This document shows positions 12,038 to 23,075 of a stretch of 64,000 nucleotides of DNA, piece by piece. The position numbers and the translations under genes are program-made. Position 1 is the first letter of the stretch. Each line of letters opens with the position of its first letter. Source of the DNA: Hypericum androsaemum (lineage: Eukaryota > Streptophyta > Magnoliopsida > Malpighiales > Hypericaceae); NCBI GenBank assembly GCA_963995505.1, contig OZ023193.1, forward strand, positions 1,922,001 to 1,986,000. The letters run 5' to 3'. Under the pieces are notes generated by a model. That model made no database searches. It was not told where the DNA came from and saw only the letters and a program-made list of their open reading frames with translations.

Positions 12038-12867
12038 GACAATTGGAAGAAGCTCGTGAAAGACCAGCAAATATCAAAAGCAATAGCGGACTCCTTGACT
12101 CAAGACCCCGCGACGAAGTAAGTAAACGGCGACTAGAAAGACTATTTTACTCATGATTTCGACCAGAAGTCTATCTACAAGCCGTACGCCACATATTCGG
12201 AGAAGAAAAACTCTTTCGCTCATGATTTCGAGACGAAATCGGTATATCAGCCCTATGCCACTTACTCCAAAGGTGAAGCAATGGATTCTAATGGAAAGGA
12301 CCATTTCGCTCGGGACTGCGAGACAAAATCTATATATCAGCCTTGTGCCTCTCATCACAAAGGTGAAGCAACGAATTCCAATAGAAGGATCGTTTTGCTA
12401 GTGATTTTGAGAAAAAATCGGTGTATCAACCTTACGCCACCTTCTCCAAAGGTGAAGCAGCGGATTCCAATGGAAAGGACCATTTTGCTCATGATTTTGA
12501 GACGAAGTCGGTGTACCAACCTTATGCCACTCACTCCAGAGGTGAAGTAGAGGATTCCAATGGAAAGGACCTTTTTGCTCATAATTTTGAGACGAAATCG
12601 GTATAACAACCTTATACCATTCACTCCAAAGGTGAAGCAATAGATTCCAATGGAAAGGACCATTTCGCTCAGGACTTCGAGACAAAATCGGTCAATCAAC
12701 TTTATGCCACTCACTCCAAAGATGAAGCAGTGGATTCCAACAGGAAGGGCCATTTCGCTCGGGACTTCGAGATGAACTCAGTGTTAAGAACAATAATTTT
12801 AGCTCGGGACTTAGAAGCAGAATCTGCTTTCAACCGTACGAGAAGCCCTAAGAGAGCTGATAGCTGA
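12038..12867 (+). pseudogene. Organ-specific-protein-like (DUF2775-type) tandem-repeat protein, degraded
   Basis: The start of the similarity, DNWKKLVKDQQISKAIADSLTQDP, resembles the YWK..MKDQPMPEAI...DP opening of plant organ-specific S2/P4 proteins; those are secreted, tandem-repeat proteins of unclear function. It is followed by about eight repeats of the form KDHFAHDFETKSVYQPYATHSKGEA. Two stops lie just after the opening (K*VNGD*KD). A one-base loss near 12382 shifts the frame, and one repeat has TAA where others have TAC. No signal-peptide exon was found upstream. Family assignment is from motif resemblance only. Repeats this regular could also encode processed peptides, but this copy is dead. 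Confidence 0.6.
12283..12775 (+). repeat. 90-bp coding tandem array
   Basis: Units begin GGATTCCAATGGAAAGGAC near 12283, 12373, 12462, 12552, 12642 and 12732. The spacing is 90 bp (30 codons), except one 89-bp interval caused by a single-base loss. Shorter related units precede it from about 12142. Confidence 0.9.
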
Positions 12868-13706
12868 TGATCACTTGTTGATCTCATGTGTGAGTGGTGT
12901 TTTCATTATCTCAACCATGTTGTGTTGCCCCTTCCACAGTTTTGTATAAAATGTGTTTATTGTGCATATTGTCATTATGAAAATAACATCTCATCTAAAA
13001 GCCAGAATAACATTACTCTAGGAAGAAAAGTATTTGGTATCTTGTCTACCTAAGATATGCTATGATAAGTTGATAGCATGATAAAATTCATGTTCTTCAA
13101 AGCTAATAGTTCCATATCTTATCTTTCAATATCATCTTGAATCTATCTCTTTTAAATTCGAACAATATGCCCTCAATAGATAAATAGTAAAATTTAAAAT
13201 ATTTATATATAGATATATATAAACAGTAAAATTTAAAATATGATCACTAAGGCCATAGCCCATTTGTATCTCATATTATTCAAAAAGATATATTGGCAGC
13301 GGAAACAATTAAATCAAAAAACTATTGGCTCTCTAGAAGAGGGCTTGAAAGTCCAACTTTGTGGTTAACAGCTCTAGATTCCAGCTTTGATAACAGTATA
13401 AATCTAATTGGCTTTTATGAATAAATTTTAAGTGCATTTAAATTCCAAGGAGAGAAATGGAAGGTACGGCTGTATTTCCCGAGCAAATAATATATTTAGG
13501 AAAATAAATTGATTGTTTGTATTTCATTATAGTATTGAAAACTATTTTTAAAATTTAATTTTTTTCAATTTTTGTAATTTTTAAATTTTTTAAGAATAAT
13601 TAATGTTAAATTAAAGTTATGAAGTCAATTTCAAGCTAGCAACTAAGTAATGAAGAATGTTCATTGTTTCAATTAAAAGGATACAGACTCAATTTTGAAT
13701 ATAAAA
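12868..13706. other. AT-rich, no gene seen
   Basis: No similarity recognised. It includes short AT microsatellite-like stretches near 13200-13230. Confidence 0.4.
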
Positions 13707-15365
13707 AATATAAAAAATTTAATTTTGGTCCTTGCGGTTTCACATTTTTTTGCACATGATCTTGTGATTTAAAAAGAACAAGACCAAATAGGCCTATCTA
13801 CATACACAAAAAGTTCAATTAGCACCTTGTACTAGAGATTGGTCCATTTAACACCATGTACTTATCAAAATAGATCAATTAATACCCTGAGACCAATTTT
13901 TTGATAACCGATGACACATTACCATGTTAGGTAGCATCCAACTCATCAATTTATACCACATAAGCATTAGTTAAGTGGGTCCACTTCTTTTAACCCTCTC
14001 TTCTTCTCAACCCATCCCTCTAGACATTCTTCACTCAAAATCATCCCTCTAGACAGATATGATACTTCTGTGGTGGCATACAATGAAGCTAGTGAATCCA
14101 GTTAACGTGCAATCATATTCATAAGAAAGGAGGCTTTCTTGTGCTGCTGGCATTAAACATTTTCCTCAAAAAAAGACCAGCACTAAAAAAAAACTAAGAA
14201 GCACCTGTCGTCCAAAGAAGTGTTGACCGCCTTCTTAAACTGCTCCTTCACTTGCAGAATTTGGAATTACTTCGTTAAGAAAGTTGGTGTTAGCTGGTGG
14301 GGAAGGAATTGCCCTTTATTTGCACTTTCCAATGTGAGATTGTCTTTTCCATATCCACTTTTGGACCTTCTACTTGAACTTTCTACTTTGAACTTTTTGC
14401 ATTGAATTTTTATTCAACTTTCCAACACTTTGTATACATTACTTTAAAGTATTAATATACTTCTCAACTTATAAAAAAAAACCACCAACTGATATTTATC
14501 ATCCGGCAGTCAATAACGAGACAGTAACAACATCATTCTTCCTTTTTGTTTCATTAATGAAGACTGCCACAACAACTGACGAGGCCGGTACATGAACTTT
14601 AAGGTGAATCTTCGTCAGATGATAGAGTCTGATTCTTCTGCAAGAGCCGCCAACATGGTTCTAACCTCGACTGTATCGTCCAGATAATACTTGCTCGGTT
14701 TCTGTCCTACAGTACAAGCAAAAATTGACGTGTTGTAGCGAAGCATGCCGCTTGATATTGCACCGCCAATTATCTTAAACATGTCTTCATCGGATCTGTC
14801 ATCACCAATACACAAGACGAAATCTGCCGGCTTACCACTTTCAGCCATTGATGTAAAGATCTTTTAGGCAACGATACCTTTGCTAATTCCCTGGAAGCAA
14901 CAGACAATTGATTACACATCAGCTACAATTGATCTTTTCCTCTTTTTAAGGAAAAGATTTAATGCCAGCAGCACAAGAAAGCCTCCTTTCATATAAATAT
15001 GATTGCACGTTAACTGGATTCACTAGCTTCATTGTATGCCACCACAGAAGTATCATATCTGTCTAGAGGGATAATTTTGAGCGGAGAAGTTCTAGAAGAC
15101 TGTGTTGAGGAGAAGAAGATAAAGTTTAAAAAATGGGCCCACTTAACTAATGTTAATGTAGTATAAGTTGATGAGTTAGATGTCATATAACATGATGATA
15201 GGTCACCGGTCATCGGAAAATTGATCTCCAGGTATTAATTGGTCTCTTTCAATAAGTATAGGATGCTAAATGGACCAATTTCTAGTACATGTATATGGTG
15301 TTAATTGAAATTTTTATGTATGTATAGGGACATATTTAATCTTTATTCCATTTAAAAACAACATT
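13707..15365. mobile_element. TIR element carrying a trehalose-phosphate synthase fragment
   Basis: Left arm about 13787-14172 is the inverted complement of right arm about 14955-15365, with shared stretches such as ATGATACTTCTGTGGTGGCATACAATG and GGAGGCTTTCTTGTGCTGCTGG. Between them lies a plant gene fragment on the minus strand. Long TIRs around host gene pieces are the definition of a Pack-MULE-type element. The left outer edge keeps a TTTGGTCCTTGCGGTTTCAC tract typical of MULE ends. The right outer edge has decayed, so no 9-bp target duplication could be matched. Confidence 0.7.
14615..14890 (-). pseudogene. Class II trehalose-6-phosphate synthase fragment (phosphatase-like domain)
   Basis: Read from 14890 after an intron-like TTGCTTCCAG. 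QGISKGIVA is followed by an in-frame TAA, then SMAESGKPADFVLCIGDDRSDEDMF, ISSGMLRYNTSIFACTVGQKPSK and YYLDDTVEVRTMLAALAEES. GDDRSDEDMF is the conserved acidic motif of the HAD-type phosphatase domain at the C terminus of plant TPS proteins, which act in sugar signalling. Only about 90 of roughly 850 residues remain. The stop and the lack of other exons make it a captured pseudogene inside the TIR element. The preserved splice-acceptor-like edge suggests capture from genomic DNA. Confidence 0.9.
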
Positions 15366-15814
15366 TTGAATTTTACGGATGTACTTATATTTAAAAGTTG
15401 AACTTCTCCAAATTTTAATTCAACTTTTATCTTACTATAATAAATGAAATCTCTTTTTAGGTAGTTTGATATCTTCTCATTTAGTTGGTGCACACGCTGA
15501 AGGATCAGCTGACACTAGATAGGAAAGGCTTTCGATTGAGATCGAACCTGTTCCGAAGTCAGTTTAGGATTCGGTTGGTGTTCCGACATCCCGAATCGAG
15601 GCTAAAGTCAGGTTTGCCTACCTGACTTTAGACCCAAAAAATTCGATAAAAGCAATTAGACATCCGGTGGAAATATCTTCGTAGGAAGAGAGAAGGCCCT
15701 CTCTATCATATGTGTTGGGTATTGAGACTATGCCTCGTAGACGAACGAGTAACCAGCAAGAGAGCAATGTTAAAATTATTCCTAAATACTAAAATCTTAA
15801 ATCTAAATCCCAAA
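15366..15814. other. No gene seen
   Basis: Unique-looking sequence with no coding similarity recognised. Confidence 0.4.
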
Positions 15815-16335
15815 TTCCAACCCCCAACCCCCGGACTCGGATAACCGGATACCCCGATCTAGGATCCCAACCCCCAGACCCTAAGCCTAGGACTCCGGAC
15901 CCCAGACTCCTGGACCCCAGACCTCCGAGTCCCGCGTCTCAGGATTCCGAACCCTGGACACTTGGACACAGAGACCCTCGAATTCTGGACCCCCCGACCC
16001 CCATACCCTAGACCCCTGATCCCCCGATCCCAAACCTCAACCCCTAATCACAGACCTCTGACCTCAGATCCTGAACCTTGGGCCCTAGACCTCAGACCAT
16101 CGGGCCCCAAGCCCGGACCTCGACCATGGACTCCAGACCCCAGATCCCAAAACCTGGACTCGAACACTCGGACACCCCTCAGAATCTGACCCAGGACCTA
16201 AGACCTTGACCTCCCGACCACGGACCCCAGAATCCCAGACTCTAATCCGTGAACCTCCAACCCGTGCACCTCGGACCCTAGACCCCCGACCCTAGAGCTC
16301 AGACCTCGGACCGCGACCCTTGACTCTGGACCCAA
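15815..16335. repeat. Degenerate C-rich short-period array (about 7 bp)
   Basis: Over 500 bases are built from variants of GACCCCA/GACCCTA/GACCTCG-like words about 7 bases apart, with almost no T runs. Purine-CCC strand asymmetry is maintained throughout. It is not a perfect copy of the plant telomere heptamer CCCTAAA, but it has the same period and bias. Reading frames across it are by-products. Confidence 0.75.
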
Positions 16336-17765
16336 AACTTAATACTTAATTATGTAAGAGAACATCTTATTCATGTACATGTTAAAAAAAATTAATAAAT
16401 GACTTATTTTTTAGATTTTGAAACAGAACGGCATTAATATTGCGCATATTTGCTAGTGAAAATAGAAGAAACGTTTGTATATTTTGAAAACCTTTCTCAC
16501 GCCGAATATTTCCGTCATCAAAATAACAAAAGAAGGGCAAAGATTAACGAACGACCTATAAAGAAACCAAATATCTTTTTGGTAATACACTTTTTTATCG
16601 GAAACTTCATGCGGCAAATAATTTAAATTTGAAGTGAATGAGATATTAAAATATATAAAAAATTTCTTAACAAATATTTAATAATACTATACTAAACATT
16701 GTTTTAAAAACTCCAATTACACTATAATAATTTTATCATCAAATTGCCTCTATGTAGGAAACCTAATATCGTTCAAACACAAATTGGTTATACACAATTT
16801 TATCGTCGAATTTTAGGATCTAAATTCGTAGAATTGAGTCACATTCTCCTTACATTTTTTGTGTAATTAGCAAAGTGGCTACTCTTTTTTTTAACTCTTA
16901 TGAGGTAAGATATATATCCAATTACAAAAACTGAATTAGCACAAAACTTCTATACCATATGTATCTCCTTCAAAGATTTCGAGACATTCATTAGATATTC
17001 GGATATGAGCACTATAAAAAAAACTTGCTATGCTCTTTTCTTGTCCTCTCCACCTGTAAAATCTTTTATTTTCCACCAAACAATAAGCCAGATGGTAGTT
17101 GATAGACCTTGCTAGGGAGCTGCTTGACCGTGACTGGGATCCATATTCAACACAATTAGAAGGAGGGTAATCGTGTGACAGATGCTCTCCAAACACCTCT
17201 TGATGATCGTGTTTGACCATCTCGTATTTGATAGACCTTTTTGCCATGCCTAGATGTGTACTTGGATGACATCAAGGAGGTCAGCCTACATCGATATACT
17301 TGTATGCCTTGTGATATCGAGGACGTAACAATTAGTAATTATAACTAGATGTACTAACAGTGTAGAATCAAGTTTAACGATAATAATATAAATAAAAATT
17401 TTACCCTACCGAAGTGTTCTTACCTTATCTCTATTTATTTTCCACATAATTTTATTGCGATAGGGTTTTACTAAAACCGACAATTACAACATCGCAAAAA
17501 AGATTCTACGCGAATTAGGATGTAGTCATTATCATATCTATATAAGTGCATTGCACCTCCACTTAAAAAAAGAGATGTGGTATGATTTTACTTCAGCCAG
17601 AAAATGGTAATTAAACAAGATGTTTTTGTTGATGTGTATTTCTAGGACAAATAACCAGTTCCAGGTACAAATCCCTCCTCGACTTTTTTTTGAGAAGGAA
17701 AATAAGACTCCTTGACCGGAAGATGATTTTGTATTGCTTTCTTGTCATTATATAAGAGACCCGGG
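16336..17765. other. AT-rich; one unexplained minus-strand frame
   Basis: A 103-codon frame at 16936-17247 (minus) has fairly normal amino-acid composition (segment YPPSNCVEYGSQSRSSSSLA), but I recognise no family and see no exon signals. The rest is AT-rich without structure. Confidence 0.3.
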
Positions 17766-17774
17766 AACCCGTAA

Positions 17775-18789
17775 GAAATTTTACGGTGGACTCTTTATAC
17801 CAAGTTATATGATGACTTGGTATAGACCTACCAATCTACAATTGACACGTGGTTGATAAATTTTTAATTAATTAAATAATTTAGATATATAAATATGGAA
17901 ACTAAATCATGACATGATTATAGTATATATTTAAATAAATTATTTCCTAAAAGAATATCTTTAATTAGGAAATAGTCCACTGAATTTTCTGGGATGATAG
18001 GAAACTCACAAAGAATTTCTCACAATGAAATTCACGAAATAGCTTTTTAATAACTAAATAATTTCTCACAACGATCATAAACTTTTTCGTGAACTATTTC
18101 TCAGAAGGAACCCTCCAGAATTACACGAAATAATTATTTTAATAACTAATAATAGGAAACTCACAAAGAAATTAATATTAACTTCACTTATTTTAATAAC
18201 TAATATTAAGAAACTCACAAAGAAGAATTCGTATCAAAGTCTATTATTTTGCTCCTTTATTAGTAGACAACTTTGTGTAACTAGAAAATTCTTGTATTGT
18301 TGGATTATAGATGATAATCTTTCATTCCTCCAGAATGTTTTAAAGCCTCATTTGAGCGTGATATAGTTAAGTTTGTACCCAGAAAATTCAATAATAATCT
18401 CATCGACTCTAAGTATAATAATAAATTTAATTAATAACAATAAAATATGTGTCCCAACAAATGTGTAAAAGTAAATTTTGAATTTGGTTGTAGAATCACC
18501 TATCAAAATATTAAACGATTTTATTTGAATTATACTAGTCACGTGTTATCTATTCGTGTGTAAATATAACATTCTTTGTATTTCCTATTAGTCGTTGAAC
18601 TTTTTCCTAAGTAATGAAATTCTATTAGGAAATAATTTATTTAAAAATATATCATAATTATATAATAATTTAGTTTCCATATTTATATATTCAAGTCATT
18701 TAGTTAATTCTCACATGTCAATTGTGGATTGGTCGGTCTATACCAAGTCACTAATATGACTTGGTATAGAAAATTTACCATAAAATTTC
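17775..18789. mobile_element. MULE-type non-autonomous TIR element
   Basis: Arms of about 215 bp are inverted complements: GAAATTTTACGG on the left against GAAATTTTATGG on the complement of the right. Both then carry CCAAGTxATATxAxTGACTTGGTATAGACC and TATAAATATGGAAACTAAAT. The 9-bp flanks AACCCGTAA (17766-17774) and AACCCGAAA (18790-18798) differ at one base, as expected of an ageing MULE target duplication. Segment B at about 23076 has a single AACCCGAAA at the corresponding place, i.e. the empty site. The interior has no recognisable gene. Confidence 0.78.
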
Positions 18790-18985
18790 AACCCGAAAGT
18801 TGATTTAAAATAGCATCTACCTAGGGTTGAACACGTTAGCATTTATTACATCTATTTAGTCGCAGCGGCCTAGTTCATCAGTATTCTTGTTTTTATGTCA
18901 TCAAATATCATATAATATAAAACTAAATATAATTATTGACTGCCTTTTTTTGCCATAAACCACTGACCATATTTCAAAAACTAAT
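18790..18985 (+). repeat. Duplicated segment A (partner of 23076-24215)
   Basis: AACCCGAAAGTTGATTTA, CTACxTAGGG, ATCTATTTAGTCGCAG and TTCTTGTTTT(T)ATGTCATCA appear in the same order here and in 23076-23175 plus 24051-24215. Here the site AACACGTTA is uninterrupted. In the partner it is split by a solo LTR. Confidence 0.75.
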
Positions 18986-19994
18986 TTGTAGTGTAATTCG
19001 TCAAAATATTTAATTTCAAACTTGAAGATAAGGAGTTCAAATCTTAGAATCAGATTTTTTTGGATTTGGATTCAGGGGATTACATAAAAATCATCCACAT
19101 AGTATGGAGTAAATATGGGTATTTAGATTTGATCAAAATTTTTTTTACAGATCTGATGGCCAGAATTTGTTGAGGATATTTTCGAGTTTTCATCCAAACA
19201 TACTGGTTCCACCAGTTTCCTATATAATAAAAAAAAACCCACCCAATCCTTCACCGCCGCTTCACCACCCCCCTCCTCCTTCCCCGCCGCTCCCCACCCC
19301 CTCCCCGCCGCCAATTGACTCGTTCACGTTCGGAGGAGGAGGCGCGGCCACCAGAGATAAGTTCGTAGTGCAAAACCTCACCTCCGAGGAGGATGACGTG
19401 ACTGCGTAGAGGTTGCCGCTTCTTCGACTTCGAGTCGGGCGGTGGAGAAGAGGTTTGAGGACGATGACGTGGACATGCCTGTGGGGAACAGAGGACGATA
19501 ACGAGGAGGAGGGGGTTTAACCCGGGAATGGAGGAGGGGGAAGAAAAGGAGGAGGATGTGGTCGGGAAGGCTTTACAAAAATTCAATTCTTTAAATTCTT
19601 TGGAATTGAAGGGAGAGAGAGAGAGGTAAGGGACGACTTGGAGTTTTAATTCTCATTTATTGGGTTTTAAATTCAAGTCCCAATGGTCGTAGTCTTGTCT
19701 TGGGTTTAGATGACTTTGGGTTTTTTAAAGTTGATAATATCCGTGGGGGCCTAGATTCAGAGCTTGAGGGAGCTCCAAGGACGGAGGATTTTGGGATTTT
19801 TGAAAGGAGGATGAGGTTGACGATGAATATCCGTATTTGGTTGTTTGTTTGAACTTAGTGCTTAAAATTCTAGCAAAAATTCATAGATGAATGATAACAA
19901 TATTAAAATAGAATGATACCAATATTCGAGAAGAATGAAATCAATACATTCAAATGGTATACATTTTCACTTATAGTGGGATAGCAAAATTGGA
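18986..19994. other. GC-rich island within AT-rich DNA, unassigned
   Basis: 19240-19560 is GC-rich with a plus-strand stretch reading RDKFVVQNLTSEEDDVT before a stop. It may be a further gene fragment, but I cannot name a family. The remainder shows nothing. Confidence 0.3.
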
Positions 19995-20190
19995 GAATAT
20001 GAAAACCAATATCACATTGGAATGAAACCAATATCATAGTAGAATGAAATCAATGTCATAGTAGAATGAAACCAATAACATAGAAGATGGAAACCAATAT
20101 CATAGTAGAATGAAACCAATATCATAGCAGAATGAAACCAATAGCATAGAAGATGGAAACCAATATCCGAGAAAATGTAAACCAATATTT
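19995..20190 (+). repeat. 22-bp minisatellite
   Basis: About eight units of AATGAAACCAATATCATAGTAG with variants (ATGGAAACC..., ...AGCATAGAAG). Higher-order alternation of three unit types is visible. Confidence 0.88.
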
Positions 20191-21261
20191 TCATACTCGT
20201 ATTTCCATAAATTGTATTATTTTGCTGATATTTTTTTAATTATTTTAATTATTGTATTTCCAATATTACCTCTATCCCTTTCAGTGGAGATTATCTATGT
20301 CTCTACCGAATTTGAACCCGATTTTTTTATATCGACCTTACCCATTTGATTGAGTTGAAGATGTCTCATTTTGTCCGTTGTACAACCAACTCGATCTTTA
20401 TTTAATTTTATAATTTCGAAAGAATACTTTTAATCTTAAATTTCTTGATTGATTCGAACTTAGTATTTTTATTTATTTTATTTTATAAGCTTTGACAGTG
20501 ATTTTTTAAAAGTTCTATTATTGATTTTAAATTTTAAGATATTGGGATGCTTCTATTATCTACATCATCTTAGATTAATTTAACAATTTTTCATTAGTGA
20601 CAGACATAAAATACAAGGATATCGATTAATTAGGCTACAAATATTATATGCTCCTTCACGAAAGAGAAACTAATTAGTTATATAAAGGAAAAATAACCTC
20701 ATCTACTTACTCAATAAATCTAATTAGAATATTGTACTCAAAATAGATATAAACAAGTTCTAAAAAAAATTGGTCTAAATAATCCTCGTACTTCTCAAAA
20801 CATATCAATTAACACATTAGTACCAATTTTTCAATCCCCGACAATACATCACTTATTTACATGGCATATCCGTCATCGTATATGTGCCATGTCAGACTTA
20901 ATGTTGTTTTAAAAATATAAAAACCACACGTCTCCTTCCAAAATTTATAATAATACAACCTAGAATTAAGATCTTCCAACCCCAAAGTAAAGCCACCACT
21001 TGGCTCACCATTGTCACCGATAGTGTATCCCGTTTGTGATAATAATTTTTGTGATCCCACTCCACTGGAAGATGCTTCTAGTTTCGGCGATTTGCAGCAA
21101 TTTGGGGGTTTTTACTATTTGATTGTGAACAGAAAAGAAGAGATACCTACTTGTTTCGGAAGGAAACATCCTCAGACTAGGGCAACTGACATGCAGCTCC
21201 AGTAGATAATAAAAGGTCTGTATGGGGACCAAAAAGAGGAAAGGTAATCAAAGTATCAAAC
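20191..21261. other. AT-rich; single arm of the TPS-element TIR family
   Basis: 20760-20900 resembles the terminal arm at 13830-13960 (ATxAATTAACAC...ACCAATTTTT...ATGxCATxT order). No matching second arm was found, so it may be half of an element. No gene recognised. Confidence 0.35.
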
Positions 21262-21270
21262 CATATAATG

Positions 21271-22803
21271 GAGTATTTTTCTTAAGGGAGTTTATTTCTT
21301 CTACAATTTTTTGAATGGGGTTCTCGAAAAATATTTTTCAAATCTGGAGTTGGATCAGAAAATGTTCAAAATAGAGCATTTTTATTGAAAAAAAATGCTG
21401 AAAACAGAGCGTTTTCATGTTTCACCCAAAAACAAAAGTTGGCTCTTTGGAGCCGAACTGAGCCGACCGAAAGGTAGAGAGCCAGGAGAAAAAAAATCCA
21501 AATACACACAATGCTCTTGTTGTGTAAAAACGCTCTATTTTGGGAGTTTTTGTGTTTCACCCAAAAATAAATGTTGGCTCCTTGAAGGCGGCAAAAAAAA
21601 TTAAATAAATACACAATATTCTTGTTGTATATCGAACTCAAGACCTCTCACTTATGAGATAGGTGTTTTAACCGACCGAATATAGGTGTAAAAATGGATA
21701 AATACGAAATCCAAACATATACGAGACCTTACTGTCGATTGACTTATGGCTTTATAACAAATAATATAATACATAAATATGGAATCCAAACATATAAAAG
21801 TATAAATGTATTAGCGACTAACCAACCTTTAAATACATTTATACTTTAAATGTTGATGTCATTTTTAGGTTATGTTTTGGGTTGAAAATTATGAATTGTA
21901 TTCGACTTATTAAAAATTGTGATTTGTATTTGACTTATTAAATAAAGAATTTAAATACAAATTCGGATTTGTATTAACACCTTTCATCCCAAGACGAAAA
22001 TTAGGTAATAAATTAGTGACTACTCAGAAATTGTGATTTGTATTTGACTTATTGAACAAATAATTTAAATACAAATTCGGATTTGTATTAACAACTTTGA
22101 TCCCAAGAGGATTCAATTTATTACCAAATTTTTTCCGTGGAAATTTATTAACTATTACCTAATTTTTTTCGTGGAAATTTATTACCTATTACCTATTTTT
22201 TCCGTGGACATTTATTACCTAATTTTCGTCTTGGGATGAATAATACAAATCTGAATTTATATTTAAATTCTTTATTCAATAACCCAAATACAAATCACAA
22301 TTTTTAATAAATCGAATACAAATCATAATTTTCAACCCCAAAATCTAACCTAAAAATAACACCAACATTTAAAGTATAAATGCATTTAAAGGTTCGTTAG
22401 TCGCTAATGCATTTATACTTTTATATGTTTGAATTCCATATTTATGTATTATATTATTTATTATAAAGTCATAAGTCAATCGACATTCGACACTAAGGTC
22501 TCGTATATGTTTGGATTTCATATTTAATCCATTTTTACAGCTGTATTTGGCAATGAGGTCTTGTAGTTCGATCAATTAGAACGCTCGTCTAATAAGTGAT
22601 TTGTCTTGAGTTTGATACACAACAAGAGCATTGTGTATATTTTTTGAATTTTTTTTCACCTGGCTCTCCATCTTTCAGTCGACTCACTTCGCTTCCAAGG
22701 AACGAACTTTTATTTTTGGGTGAAATACAAAAATGCTGAAAATTTTTTCCGAAAACTCCATTCAGAAAACTTTCGGAAAAATATACCCCTAGAAAAAATA
22801 CTC
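21271..22803. mobile_element. Foldback MULE-type element, nearly all inverted repeat
   Basis: Ends are GAGTATTTTT and its inverted match, with identical 9-bp flanks CATATAATG at 21262-21270 and 22804-22812. The left half (about 21271-22015) is the inverted complement of the right half (about 22205-22803). Landmarks include GGCTCTC...AAAAACxxAATGCTCTTGTTGTG, ATATGTTTGGATTTC/T and TTTCATCCCAAGACGAAAATTAGG. The short spacer holds repeats of ATTTATTACCTATTACC-like text. No transposase. The 9-bp duplication points to the Mutator superfamily. A transcript through it would form a long hairpin. Confidence 0.85.
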
Positions 22804-23075
22804 CATATAATGTCTGTTTTTATTTCATGAACGGGTACAAGGCCTTGAATTAATACCTTCTAATTGTTATAAATATCTATTATTTACCCGCTGACTCTCG
22901 TAAAAATAAGTATCATCTGTTACCATCCTATGTACTAAGAGTTGGTGAGATAGGTTTTCGATCGAATTCAAAACATATTCCAAAAAGTAAAAATTCCTTT
23001 TTTTTGGGACAACACAATAATCTATCGCTACAAAAGATACTTTCATATTGACTGACCCGGGTACAAGTCCTTCGT

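Noticed and set aside
12115..12135. Very short intron (GTAAGT...CTAG) restoring the organ-specific-protein frame
   Set aside because: About 20 bases is far below the minimum plant intron length. The stops are better read as decay.
15962..16189. Proline-rich 75-codon frame
   Set aside because: It is the translation of the C-rich degenerate array, not a protein gene.
16936..17247. 103-codon minus-strand frame as a gene
   Set aside because: No recognised family, no exon or promoter support, isolated in AT-rich DNA. Kept only as an unexplained stretch.
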